Assembly (NCBI RefSeq): GCF_003852405.1
Contig: NZ_QAJM01000003.1
Coordinates: forward strand, 62,001 to 126,000
Direction of reading: 5' to 3'
DNA length: 64,000 bases
From: Pseudomonas sp. KBW05
Lineage (GTDB): Bacteria; Pseudomonadota; Gammaproteobacteria; Pseudomonadales; Pseudomonadaceae
In this document: positions 54,430 through 64,000 of the stretch, piece by piece
Numbering within the stretch: the first letter of the stretch is position 1
How the letters are laid out: the number at the start of each line of letters is the position of its first letter
Made by a program: the position numbers and the translations under genes
Notes under the pieces: generated by a model
What the model was told of the DNA's origin: nothing
The model's database searches: none
The model's input: the letters and a program-made list of their open reading frames with translations, nothing else

Positions 54430-57267
54430 ATGACCGTTCAACTGACCACCGCCAACGAATTCATCGCCCGCCACATCGGCCCGCGCCAGGAAGATGAGCA
54501 GCAGATGCTCGCCAGCCTGGGTTTTGACTCCCTGGAAGCCCTGAGCGCCAGCGTGATCCCGGAAAGCATCAAGGGTACCAGCGTGCTCGGCCTGGAAGAC
54601 GGCCTGAGCGAAGCCGAGGCCCTGGCCAAGATCAAGGCCATCGCCGGCAAGAACCAGCTGTTCAAGACCTACATCGGCCAGGGCTACTACAACTGCCACA
54701 CCCCGTCGCCGATCCTGCGCAACCTCCTGGAAAACCCGGCCTGGTACACCGCCTACACGCCGTATCAACCAGAAATTTCCCAAGGCCGCCTGGAAGCGCT
54801 GCTGAACTTCCAGACCCTGATCAGCGACCTCACCGGCCTGCCGATCGCCAACGCCTCCCTGCTCGACGAAGCCACCGCCGCCGCCGAAGCCATGACCTTC
54901 TGCAAGCGCCTGAGCAAGAACAAGGGCAGCAACGCCTTCTTCGCCTCGATCCACAGCCACCCGCAAACCCTCGACGTGCTGCGCACCCGTGCCGAGCCTC
55001 TGGGGATTGAAGTCGTGGTCGGCGATGAGCGCGAGCTGAGCGACGTCAGCCCGTTCTTCGGCGCCCTGCTGCAATACCCGGCCAGCAACGGTGACGTGTT
55101 CGACTACCGCGCACTGACCGAGCGTTTCCACGCCGCCAACGCCTTGGTAGCCGTGGCCGCCGACCTGCTGGCCCTGACCCTGCTGACCCCACCGGGTGAA
55201 TTCGGTGCCGACGTGGCCATCGGCAGCGCGCAACGCTTCGGCGTGCCGCTGGGCTTTGGTGGCCCGCATGCGGCGTACTTCTCCACCAAGGATGCGTTCA
55301 AGCGCGATATGCCCGGCCGCCTGGTCGGTGTGTCGGTGGACCGTTTCGGCAAGCCGGCCCTGCGCCTGGCCATGCAGACCCGCGAGCAACATATCCGCCG
55401 CGAGAAAGCCACGTCGAACATCTGCACCGCCCAGGTACTGCTGGCCAACATCGCCAGCATGTACGCCGTCTACCACGGCCCCAAAGGCCTGACCCAGATC
55501 GCCCAGCGCGTGCACCAGCTGACCGCGATCCTGGCCAACGGCCTGACCACCCTGGGCCTGAAGGTCGAGCAGCAGAACTTCTTCGACACCATCACCCTCA
55601 ACACCGGCGCCCACACCGCCGCTCTGCACGACAAGGCCCGCGCCCAGCGCATCAACCTGCGTGTGGTAGACGGCGAGCGTCTGGGCGTTTCCGTGGATGA
55701 AACCACCACCCAGGCTGATATCGAAACCCTGTGGTCGATCTTCGCCGAAGGCAAGGCACTGCCCGCCTTCGCCGAGACTGAAAGCACCCTGCCCGCCGCG
55801 CTGCTGCGCCAGTCGCCCGTGCTCAGCCACCCGGTGTTCAACCGTTATCACTCGGAAACCGAGCTGATGCGCTACCTGCGCAAGCTGGCCGACAAGGACC
55901 TGGCGCTGGACCGCACCATGATCCCGCTGGGCTCCTGCACCATGAAGCTCAACGCCGCCAGCGAAATGATCCCGGTGACCTGGGCCGAGTTCGGCGCCTT
56001 GCACCCGTTCGCCCCGGCCGAGCAAAGCGCCGGCTACCTGGAGCTGACCAGCGACCTGGAAGCCATGCTCTGCGCAGCCACCGGCTACGACGCGATCTCC
56101 CTGCAACCAAACGCCGGTTCCCAGGGTGAGTACGCCGGTTTGCTGGCGATCCGCGCTTACCACCAGAGCCGTGGCGATGAGCGCCGCGACATCTGCCTGA
56201 TCCCATCGTCGGCCCACGGCACCAACCCAGCGACCGCCAACATGGCCGGTATGCGCGTGGTGGTCACCGCGTGCGACGCCCGTGGCAACGTCGATATCGA
56301 AGACCTGCGCGCCAAGGCCATCGAGCACCGCGAGCACCTCGCCGCGTTGATGATCACCTACCCGTCCACCCACGGCGTGTTCGAAGAAGGTATCCGCGAA
56401 ATCTGCGGGATCATCCACGACAACGGCGGCCAGGTGTACATCGACGGCGCCAACATGAACGCCATGGTCGGCCTGTGCGCACCGGGCAAGTTCGGCGGCG
56501 ACGTGTCCCACCTGAACCTGCACAAGACCTTCTGCATCCCCCACGGAGGCGGCGGCCCGGGCGTTGGCCCGATTGGCGTCAAATCGCACCTCACGCCGTT
56601 CCTGCCGGGCCACGCGGCCATGGAACGCAAGGAAGGCGCGGTGTGCGCGGCGCCGTTTGGCAGCGCGAGCATTTTGCCGATCACCTGGATGTACATCAGC
56701 ATGATGGGCGGCGCAGGCCTCAAGCGCGCTTCGCAGTTGGCGATCCTGAATGCCAACTACATTTCCCGTCGCCTCGAAGAGCACTACCCCGTGCTCTACA
56801 CCGGCAGCAACGGCCTGGTGGCGCACGAATGCATCCTCGATCTGCGCCCACTGAAAGACAGCAGCGGCATCAGCGTGGATGACGTGGCCAAGCGTTTGAT
56901 CGACTTCGGTTTCCACGCGCCGACCATGTCGTTCCCGGTGGCCGGCACCTTGATGATCGAGCCGACCGAAAGCGAATCCAAGGAAGAACTGGACCGCTTC
57001 TGCAATGCGATGATCGCGATCCGCGAAGAAATCCGCGCGGTGGAAAACGGCACGCTGGACAAGGACGACAACCCGCTGAAAAACGCGCCACACACCGCCG
57101 CTGAACTGGTGAGCGAGTGGACCCACCCGTACACCCGCGAGCAGGCGGTGTACCCGGTGCCGTCGTTGATCGAAGGCAAGTACTGGCCGCCGGTTGGGCG
57201 AGTGGACAACGTGTTTGGTGATCGCAATTTGGTGTGCGCCTGCCCTTCAATCGAGAGCTACGCATAA
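54430..57267 (+). CDS. gcvP: glycine dehydrogenase (decarboxylating), P protein
   Basis: A 945-residue PLP enzyme that decarboxylates glycine and passes the aminomethyl group to lipoyl-GcvH. It is the fused two-half type (about residues 1-445 and 450-945). The PLP Lys is in [23 protein letters not shown], with the glycine-rich loop and the conserved [16 protein letters not shown]. The start is 10 nt after gcvH. Downstream there is a REP pair and then sdaA, not glyA. Confidence 0.97.
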   Translation: MTVQLTTANEFIARHIGPRQEDEQQMLASLGFDSLEALSASVIPESIKGTSVLGLEDGLSEAEALAKIKAIAGKNQLFKTYIGQGYYNCHTPSPILRNLLENPAWYTAYTPYQPEISQGRLEALLNFQTLISDLTGLPIANASLLDEATAAAEAMTFCKRLSKNKGSNAFFASIHSHPQTLDVLRTRAEPLGIEVVVGDERELSDVSPFFGALLQYPASNGDVFDYRALTERFHAANALVAVAADLLALTLLTPPGEFGADVAIGSAQRFGVPLGFGGPHAAYFSTKDAFKRDMPGRLVGVSVDRFGKPALRLAMQTREQHIRREKATSNICTAQVLLANIASMYAVYHGPKGLTQIAQRVHQLTAILANGLTTLGLKVEQQNFFDTITLNTGAHTAALHDKARAQRINLRVVDGERLGVSVDETTTQADIETLWSIFAEGKALPAFAETESTLPAALLRQSPVLSHPVFNRYHSETELMRYLRKLADKDLALDRTMIPLGSCTMKLNAASEMIPVTWAEFGALHPFAPAEQSAGYLELTSDLEAMLCAATGYDAISLQPNAGSQGEYAGLLAIRAYHQSRGDERRDICLIPSSAHGTNPATANMAGMRVVVTACDARGNVDIEDLRAKAIEHREHLAALMITYPSTHGVFEEGIREICGIIHDNGGQVYIDGANMNAMVGLCAPGKFGGDVSHLNLHKTFCIPHGGGGPGVGPIGVKSHLTPFLPGHAAMERKEGAVCAAPFGSASILPITWMYISMMGGAGLKRASQLAILNANYISRRLEEHYPVLYTGSNGLVAHECILDLRPLKDSSGISVDDVAKRLIDFGFHAPTMSFPVAGTLMIEPTESESKEELDRFCNAMIAIREEIRAVENGTLDKDDNPLKNAPHTAAELVSEWTHPYTREQAVYPVPSLIEGKYWPPVGRVDNVFGDRNLVCACPSIESYA

Positions 57268-57292
57268 CCTGAGGCTGTACTCGGTCAAAAAT

Positions 57293-57379
57293 GTGGGAGC
57301 GGGCTTGCTCGCGAAAGCGGTGGGTCAATCACAGTTGTATCAACTGACAGACCGCATTCGCGAGCAAGCCCGCTCCCAC
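57293..57379. repeat. REP pair at the expected position of glyA2
   Basis: Standard inverted heads (GTGGGAGCGGGCTTGCTCGC and inverse). Both outer flanks carry the inverted sequence CTCGGTCAAA(AA)TG / CATTTGACCGAG, so the whole unit is a longer inverted repeat (57280-57390). It sits between gcvP and sdaA, where P. aeruginosa has glyA2. Confidence 0.92.
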
Positions 57380-57429
57380 ATTTGACCGAGCCAGGCTTAG
57401 AAAAATAATAAGAAACCGGAGAACAACTC

Positions 57430-58806
<1,377 letters not shown>

Positions 58807-58845
58807 CGCCGCAAGGCGCGCCAGCACGTTTTTCAGGAGCTGAAC

Positions 58846-59970
<1,125 letters not shown>

Positions 59971-59991
59971 TTGACTGTTTCTATAAGTAAC

Positions 59992-60030
59992 GCGGTTGCG
60001 TTAACGCGCACTAATTTGTAACGCAACCGC
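59992..60030. other. large perfect hairpin between gcvT and the cold-shock gene
   Basis: GCGGTTGCGTTA and TAACGCAACCGC pair over 12 bp with a 15-nt loop. No T-tract follows, so it is not a standard terminator. The arms include GTAACG/CGTTA elements like the half-sites of the gcvH control region, so a DNA-binding role is also possible. Confidence 0.7.
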
Positions 60031-60043
60031 CATAAAACAGTGC

Positions 60044-60059
60044 ATTGACGATAGTCAAT
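60044..60059. promoter_or_regulatory. perfect Anr-type dyad upstream of csp
   Basis: ATTGACGATAGTCAAT is fully symmetric and fits the Anr/FNR consensus TTGAY-N4-RTCAA. A TATAAC -10-like hexamer lies at 60076-60081, implying a start near 60088; the dyad centre is then about -37, near but not exactly -41.5. Confidence 0.5.
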
Positions 60060-60087
60060 TTAATAGGGCACAACCTATAACAAGTGA

Positions 60088-60362
60088 CCAACTCTATCGA
60101 ATAAGCCGAATCCACCGAGGTGACAAAAGTGTCATAAAGCCGAGCAAACGCTGGGGTTTTGGCAGGGCTTGTATTTTCTCTATTAGTTGGCGTAGAGTTT
60201 GCCCACTGTGTTTGCATGGGTCGCATTGAACCAGGACCTGGGCAGTAGCTGAAGTAGTTGCGCTACAACCCGTTCGACGTCTTACTTTCCTGCAATCCAG
60301 CACCAGTACTCTTTCATGCGAAAGAGGCTGTCATTAATTTTTAGCGTCAAGGAAATAAGAAA
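60088..60362 (+). other. candidate long 5' leader of the cold-shock gene
   Basis: If transcription starts near 60088, the mRNA has a leader of about 275 nt without a gene. CspA-family messages often carry long structured leaders that control translation at low temperature. No defined cold-shock box was found. AAGGAA precedes the ATG at 60363. Confidence 0.45.
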
Positions 60363-60581
60363 ATGTCGGATAGCAAACGTCAGAGCGGCACCGTCAAGTG
60401 GTTTAACGACGAAAAAGGGTTTGGTTTTATCACTCCAGAAAGCGGCCCGGATCTGTTCGTGCATTTCCGCGCTATTCAAGGCAACGGCTTCAAGAGCCTG
60501 AAAGAAGGCCAGAAAGTGACCTTCGTTTCGGTCCAAGGCCAAAAAGGCCTGCAAGCAGACGAAGTACAAGCAGAAGGCTGA
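60363..60581 (+). CDS. cold-shock domain protein (CspA family)
   Basis: A 72-residue single-stranded nucleic-acid-binding beta-barrel. RNP1 reads KGFGFITPE and RNP2 reads DLFVHFRAI, preceded by [12 protein letters not shown]. Members act as RNA chaperones or antiterminators; several paralogues exist per Pseudomonas genome and cold induction is not certain for each. It has its own terminator and a long upstream region. Confidence 0.95.
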   Translation: MSDSKRQSGTVKWFNDEKGFGFITPESGPDLFVHFRAIQGNGFKSLKEGQKVTFVSVQGQKGLQADEVQAEG

Positions 60582-60594
60582 TCCTTCCTGCGAC

Positions 60595-60628
60595 AAAAAG
60601 CCCCTGACATGACATCAGGGGCTTTTTT
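60595..60628 (+). terminator. rho-independent terminator of the csp gene
   Basis: A 13-bp stem (AAAAAGCCCCTGA / TCAGGGGCTTTTT) with a 7-nt loop and T-tract, 14 nt beyond the stop. Confidence 0.95.
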
Positions 60629-60675
60629 ATGGGCGTTATTCCGTACTATGGGTTTTTTCTCCAGAGAGCCCCGCC

Positions 60676-61164
60676 ATGTCCAAATCCCTGCTGAGCCCCC
60701 AGGGCGAATTTCCCGCCGTTGGCCTGGGCCGTCGACTGGCAGCGATGTTCTATGACTTCTTGCTGTGCACCGCGCTGCTGATCGTCACCGCGTTTATCTA
60801 CAAGCTGGTGTGGATGGCGTTTATCGGCGAAGCCAGGATGCGCACCCTCACCGAATCCGGCGCGCTGGACGGCGACCCGTTGCTGTCAACGATTCTGTTG
60901 TTTGTGGTGTTTGGTTTCTTCGCCAAGTTCTGGACCCATTCCGGGCAGACCCTGGGCATGCAGGTGTGGGGCGTGCGCGTGCAGAACGCAGATGGCTCGC
61001 GCATCAGCCTGTGGCAGGCGCTGCTGCGGTTTGTGGTGTCGATTGCGTCGTGGCTGTGCGTGGGGCTGGGGTTTTTCTGGTCGCTGTTTGATAAGCAAAA
61101 GCGCAGCTGGCATGACATCTATTCGGATACGCAGCTGGTGCGAATCCCGAAGCAAAAGAAATAA
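60676..61164 (+). CDS. RDD family membrane protein
   Basis: A 162-residue protein with three to four membrane helices. The RDD motif appears as GLGRRLAAMFYDFLLCTALLIVTAFIY (Arg-Asp pattern), and the conserved HSGQTLGMQVWGVRVQNADGSRISLWQALLRFVVSIASW follows. The domain function is unsettled; some members exchange sodium or potassium for protons. It sits between csp and a REP pair, convergent with nadA. Confidence 0.87.
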   Translation: MSKSLLSPQGEFPAVGLGRRLAAMFYDFLLCTALLIVTAFIYKLVWMAFIGEARMRTLTESGALDGDPLLSTILLFVVFGFFAKFWTHSGQTLGMQVWGVRVQNADGSRISLWQALLRFVVSIASWLCVGLGFFWSLFDKQKRSWHDIYSDTQLVRIPKQKK

Positions 61165-61188
61165 TCACAGGCCAGTGAAAATCCAAAT

Positions 61189-61276
61189 GTGGGAGCGGGC
61201 TTGCTCGCGAAGGCGGAGTGTCAGTCGCAGGATTCATTGACTGATACACCGCCTTCGCGAGCAAGCCCGCTCCCAC
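61189..61276. repeat. REP pair (REPIN)
   Basis: GTGGGAGCGGGCTTGCTCGC head and inverse in the convergent gap between the RDD gene and nadA. The right flank TTTTTCACCGAGTTC is a variant of the ACTCGGTCAAA flank class. Confidence 0.92.
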
Positions 61277-61300
61277 ATTTTTCACCGAGTTCGCCTCAGG

Positions 61301-62359
61301 TCAGGCGTTGCCCGCCAACTTCAGCCGCGCCGCCTGGGTGAAATCCAGCATGCGCTTGAGCGGCCGCACCGCATGCGGAATCACCGACGGCTCGACAAAG
61401 ATCTCATTACTACCCTCACGCAGGCACTGCAACGTACGCTCCAGCGTATTCATCGCCATCCACGGGCAATGCGCGCAACTGCGGCATGCCGCGCCGTTGC
61501 CGGCGGTGGGCGCTTCGACAAACACCTTGTCCGGGCACAGCTGCTGCATCTTGTAGAAGATGCCGCGGTCGGTCGCCACGATGAACGTCTTGTTCGGCAA
61601 GCGCTGGGCGGCGGCGATCAGTTGGCTGGTGGAACCCACGGCGTCCGCCAGTTCGATCACGGCGGTCGGTGATTCCGGGTGCACCAGGATCGCGGCGTCC
61701 GGGTACAGCGCCTTCATGTCTTCCAACTGCTTGGATTTGAACTCTTCGTGGACGATGCACGCACCGTCCCACAGCAGCATGTCGGCACCGGTCTGGCGCT
61801 GGATGTAGGTGCCCAGGTGCTTGTCCGGGCCCCAGATAATGGTCTCGCCGTTGTCCATCAGGCTCTCGACGATTTCCAGCGCGCAGCTGGACGTCACCAC
61901 CCAATCCGCGCGGGCTTTGACCGCTGCCGAAGTGTTGGCGTAGACCACCACCGTGCGCTCGGGATGCTGGTCGCAAAACGCGGAGAACTCGTCCACCGGG
62001 CAACCCAGGTCCAGGGAGCACGTGGCTTCCAGGGTCGGCATGAGGATGCGTTTTTCCGGGGTGAGGATCTTGGCCGTCTCGCCCATGAACCGCACGCCGG
62101 CGACCAGTACGGTCTTGGCCGGGTGGGCGGCGCCGAAGCGGGCCATTTCCAGGGAGTCGGAAACACAGCCACCGGTTTCTTCGGCCAGGGCCTGGATCAC
62201 CGGGTCGCAGTAGAAGTGGGCAACCAGCACCGCGTCCTGAGCTTTAAGCTCGGCGGCGATGGCGGCGCGCAGGCTCGCCTCTTCTTCGGCGCTGAGGGCC
62301 TTGGGCTGCTTGGCGTCGAGGTGGGCTTGAACCAGAAGGCGTTCGGAAATTTGCGTCAT
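61301..62359 (-). CDS. nadA: quinolinate synthase A
   Basis: A 352-residue 4Fe-4S enzyme that condenses iminoaspartate with dihydroxyacetone phosphate to make quinolinate for NAD synthesis. Conserved features include [29 protein letters not shown], the cluster Cys regions [18 protein letters not shown], and [16 protein letters not shown] near the C-terminus. The start [18 protein letters not shown] at 62359 is chosen; the open frame to 62461 includes an unlikely basic extension. Confidence 0.95.
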   Translation of the reverse strand: MTQISERLLVQAHLDAKQPKALSAEEEASLRAAIAAELKAQDAVLVAHFYCDPVIQALAEETGGCVSDSLEMARFGAAHPAKTVLVAGVRFMGETAKILTPEKRILMPTLEATCSLDLGCPVDEFSAFCDQHPERTVVVYANTSAAVKARADWVVTSSCALEIVESLMDNGETIIWGPDKHLGTYIQRQTGADMLLWDGACIVHEEFKSKQLEDMKALYPDAAILVHPESPTAVIELADAVGSTSQLIAAAQRLPNKTFIVATDRGIFYKMQQLCPDKVFVEAPTAGNGAACRSCAHCPWMAMNTLERTLQCLREGSNEIFVEPSVIPHAVRPLKRMLDFTQAARLKLAGNA

Positions 62360-62550
62360 GTTCGCAAGACCTGCAGGCGCAGTAGCGCGAAAGTCGAGTG
62401 TACCACCGGCTCTGGAGCCCTTCGGGCGCCGCCGGACGAAGTGTTTTTGTTCATCAAGCACGGGTGAAACAGAAGCTGCGCAAGGCTACAGAATATCCAA
62501 TCGTTTCAAAAGCCAAATCTGGTATCCAGCGGCACGCCCGTCGGGCAAAA

Positions 62551-62586
62551 AAAACGGCAAGGCCCCGTGATGGGCCTTGCCGTTTT
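62551..62586 (-). terminator. rho-independent terminator of the fadL-like gene
   Basis: A 15-bp perfect stem with outer A/T tracts (AAAACGGCAAGGCCC / GGGCCTTGCCGTTTT, 6-nt loop), 15 nt beyond the fadL-like stop, followed on the minus strand by further T residues. Confidence 0.93.
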
Positions 62587-62600
62587 CATGTTGGCACCGG

Positions 62601-63887
62601 TCAGAAGCGGTAAGTGACCGAACCCCCAAAGCCGTTGGCGCTGTTTTCGTACTTGGCGTCGTAGGTCAGTTGCAACTGAGGGTTGTTGTCGCGCACCTTG
62701 ATCGGCTCCTCCTTCAGGTAGGAATAGGCCACGTCAAAGGTCAGGTTATCCACCGGCGTCCAGCCGGCACCCAGGCTGAATACGGTGCGGTCGCCCGTCG
62801 GAATGCGCACGGAACGATCGGTGTTGTTGGTCGGCGTCTGGTCCACGGAGAAGCCCGTGCGCAGCACCAGTTGATTGTTGAGCTGGTATGACAGGCCGAT
62901 CGCGTGGGACCAGGTGTCATGCCAGTGCTGTTCTTCGGTGATGGAATCCAGGCCGGCCAGCTCAGTGGTAATGTCGGACACGCCGGTGTTGTTCACCGTG
63001 ATCTTCTTCAACTGGCTCCAACGGGTGTAGGTGCTGCCCACGTAGAGTGTCAGAGCATCCGTCAATTGGTGGGTGACCGAGAAGTCCACGGAGGATGGCG
63101 TGGTGACGTTCAGCTTGGCGTCATACTTCTGCGGCCCACCGTCCAGCAGGTCGGACAGCACACCCGAAGCGTTGGTATGGCCGCTCAGGTGATAGACCAC
63201 TTGCGAATGGTAGGTGACGCCAACACGAGTAGTGTCCAGGGCCTGCACCAGAATACCGGCGTTAAAGCCCATCGCGGTGTCATCGCCCTTGATCTTGGCC
63301 GTTTCCGTGCCCAGGCCAAACGCAGGCACCTTGGAGTCCAACTCCCCGCTGATTTTGTTGAAGGTCGGGCCGAAACCTACCGAAACCTTGTCGTTGAACG
63401 CATAGCTGACCGTCGGTTGCACGGTGATGACCTGAACCTTGCTCTTATTGCCAAAGCCATTGCCTTGGAAGCTGTGTTCATAGTCAGTCACCAGGCCAAA
63501 CGGTGCGTAGACCCCCAGGCCAAACGCCCAGTGCTCGTCGATCGGCGTCACCAGGTAACCCATCGGCACGGCAATGCCGGGGACCATGTCGCCTTTGTTG
63601 GTACCTGGGTTGTCGGCGCCACCCTGGGAGGAACTGGCGTCCTTGATGTTGGATTTGGCATCGAGGTAGGTCGCGCCGATGCTCACTTCATTCTGTTTGA
63701 TGCGAGCCATACCGGCCGGGTTGCCGAACACTGTACTGGCGTCGTCGGCCGAGGAAGAGCGACCGGCGTAGCCTGTACCCATTGAACTGATGCTTTGTTC
63801 ATTGAGCGCAAAACCACCGGCGAACAGCGGTGTGGAGGCAAGCGAAATGGCAAGCGCCAAAGCGCTTTTAAGAGTTTTTTTATTCAT
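62601..63887 (-). CDS. FadL/OmpP1/TodX-family outer-membrane transporter
   Basis: A 428-residue outer-membrane protein for hydrophobic compounds such as long-chain fatty acids. A signal peptide (MNKKTLKSALALAISLASTPLFA) precedes the family start GGFALNEQSISSMGTGYAGRSSSADDASTVFGNPAGMARIK (N-terminal hatch with NPA motif). The beta-barrel ends with Phe (GGSVTYRF). The substrate is inferred from the family. It has its own terminator; a perfect TTGTC-G-GACAA dyad lies about 85 nt upstream. Confidence 0.92.
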   Translation of the reverse strand: MNKKTLKSALALAISLASTPLFAGGFALNEQSISSMGTGYAGRSSSADDASTVFGNPAGMARIKQNEVSIGATYLDAKSNIKDASSSQGGADNPGTNKGDMVPGIAVPMGYLVTPIDEHWAFGLGVYAPFGLVTDYEHSFQGNGFGNKSKVQVITVQPTVSYAFNDKVSVGFGPTFNKISGELDSKVPAFGLGTETAKIKGDDTAMGFNAGILVQALDTTRVGVTYHSQVVYHLSGHTNASGVLSDLLDGGPQKYDAKLNVTTPSSVDFSVTHQLTDALTLYVGSTYTRWSQLKKITVNNTGVSDITTELAGLDSITEEQHWHDTWSHAIGLSYQLNNQLVLRTGFSVDQTPTNNTDRSVRIPTGDRTVFSLGAGWTPVDNLTFDVAYSYLKEEPIKVRDNNPQLQLTYDAKYENSANGFGGSVTYRF

Positions 63888-63970
63888 TATTAGGACTCGA
63901 ATTGTTGGGCAGCGGTGAGAAAACTACCAACGTTCGAGCGGAGCAATTATGAAGAGTTTTTCATGCGCAA

Positions 63971-63985
63971 GATTGTCGGACAATC
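63971..63985. promoter_or_regulatory. GntR/FCD-type dyad upstream of the fadL-like gene
   Basis: GATTGTCGGACAATC is a perfect inverted repeat and fits the FCD-class GntR consensus TNGT-N3-ACNA. It may serve the fadL-like gene or a gene beyond the window. Confidence 0.45.
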
Positions 63986-64000
63986 CTATCCATTTCAAAG

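Noticed and set aside
54397-57126. 909-codon antisense open frame opposite gcvP
   Set aside because: It mirrors gcvP on the other strand. High-GC codon bias keeps that frame open. The translation is low-complexity (Gly/Ala/Val/His/Gln-rich) with no domains, while gcvP itself is full length.
60011-60303. Short minus-strand ORFs upstream of the cold-shock gene
   Set aside because: They lack ribosome-binding sites and overlap the hairpin, dyad and leader features; they are more likely chance frames.

Overview
The window looks like a chromosomal segment of a fluorescent Pseudomonas (P. fluorescens group). The basis is high-GC codon use, Pseudomonas-type gene order (argP–argO–sodB–bifA; gtsABCD–oprB with hexR/zwf/pgl/eda; arcDABC; gcsR beside gcvH-gcvP-sdaA-gcvT) and at least 14 paired REP palindromes (GTGGGAGCGGGCTTGCTCGCGAA and relatives) between genes. 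It is core and metabolic DNA. I see no prophage, insertion sequence, CRISPR array, tRNA or rRNA gene, and no clearly broken gene except the first, which is cut by the window edge.

Layout. 1-3.7 kb: end of an alpha/beta hydrolase, a PhaJ-type hydratase, a DUF2383 stress-type protein with a sigma-54-like promoter, and a DUF3820/aminotransferase pair. 3.8-16 kb: a glucose block. On the minus strand zwf-pgl-eda (Entner-Doudoroff entry) faces away from its regulator hexR. Next come a hexose-6-phosphate mutarotase, porin oprB, the gtsABCD glucose ABC importer, and a mannose-isomerase-like AGE-family enzyme whose promoter region resembles that of gtsA. 16-25 kb: a coiled-coil membrane protein, an SDR epimerase, argP, an ACT protein with argO, sodB, a small orphan ORF, the c-di-GMP phosphodiesterase bifA and the imelysin icmP. 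25-33 kb: trkH, an AraC regulator, a DUF962 protein, two very small ORFs, an MFS transporter, arfB, a pentapeptide-repeat protein and an AroP-type permease. 33-38 kb: a minus-strand cluster of PHP phosphatase, YciO-type protein, scpA, scpB and rluB. 38-44 kb: yciB, yciI, a YgiM-like membrane protein, a Cpx-like envelope-stress set (response regulator, CpxP/Spy-like chaperone, sensor kinase) and a class III CoA-transferase.

44-52 kb holds the arginine deiminase pathway. arcD-arcA-arcB-arcC and a DUF5064 gene run to the right; a second, very similar arcD runs to the left and overlaps alkA by 4 nt. 52-60 kb holds glycine and serine catabolism: the sigma-54 activator GcsR, then gcvH-gcvP-sdaA-gcvT. 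The gcvH upstream region has three 18-bp dyads, a perfect IHF consensus and a GG-N10-GC promoter. glyA2, which sits between gcvP2 and sdaA in P. aeruginosa, is absent and a REP pair occupies that position. 60-64 kb: a cold-shock protein with a long leader, an RDD membrane protein, nadA and a FadL-family outer-membrane protein.

I found no clearly new multi-gene system. The most interesting signals are regulatory: the shared gtsA/AGE promoter module, the sigma-54 promoter on the DUF2383 gene, the complete gcv control region, the two flank classes of the REP pairs, and a few small uncharacterised ORFs. All product names come from reading the translations; no database search was run.
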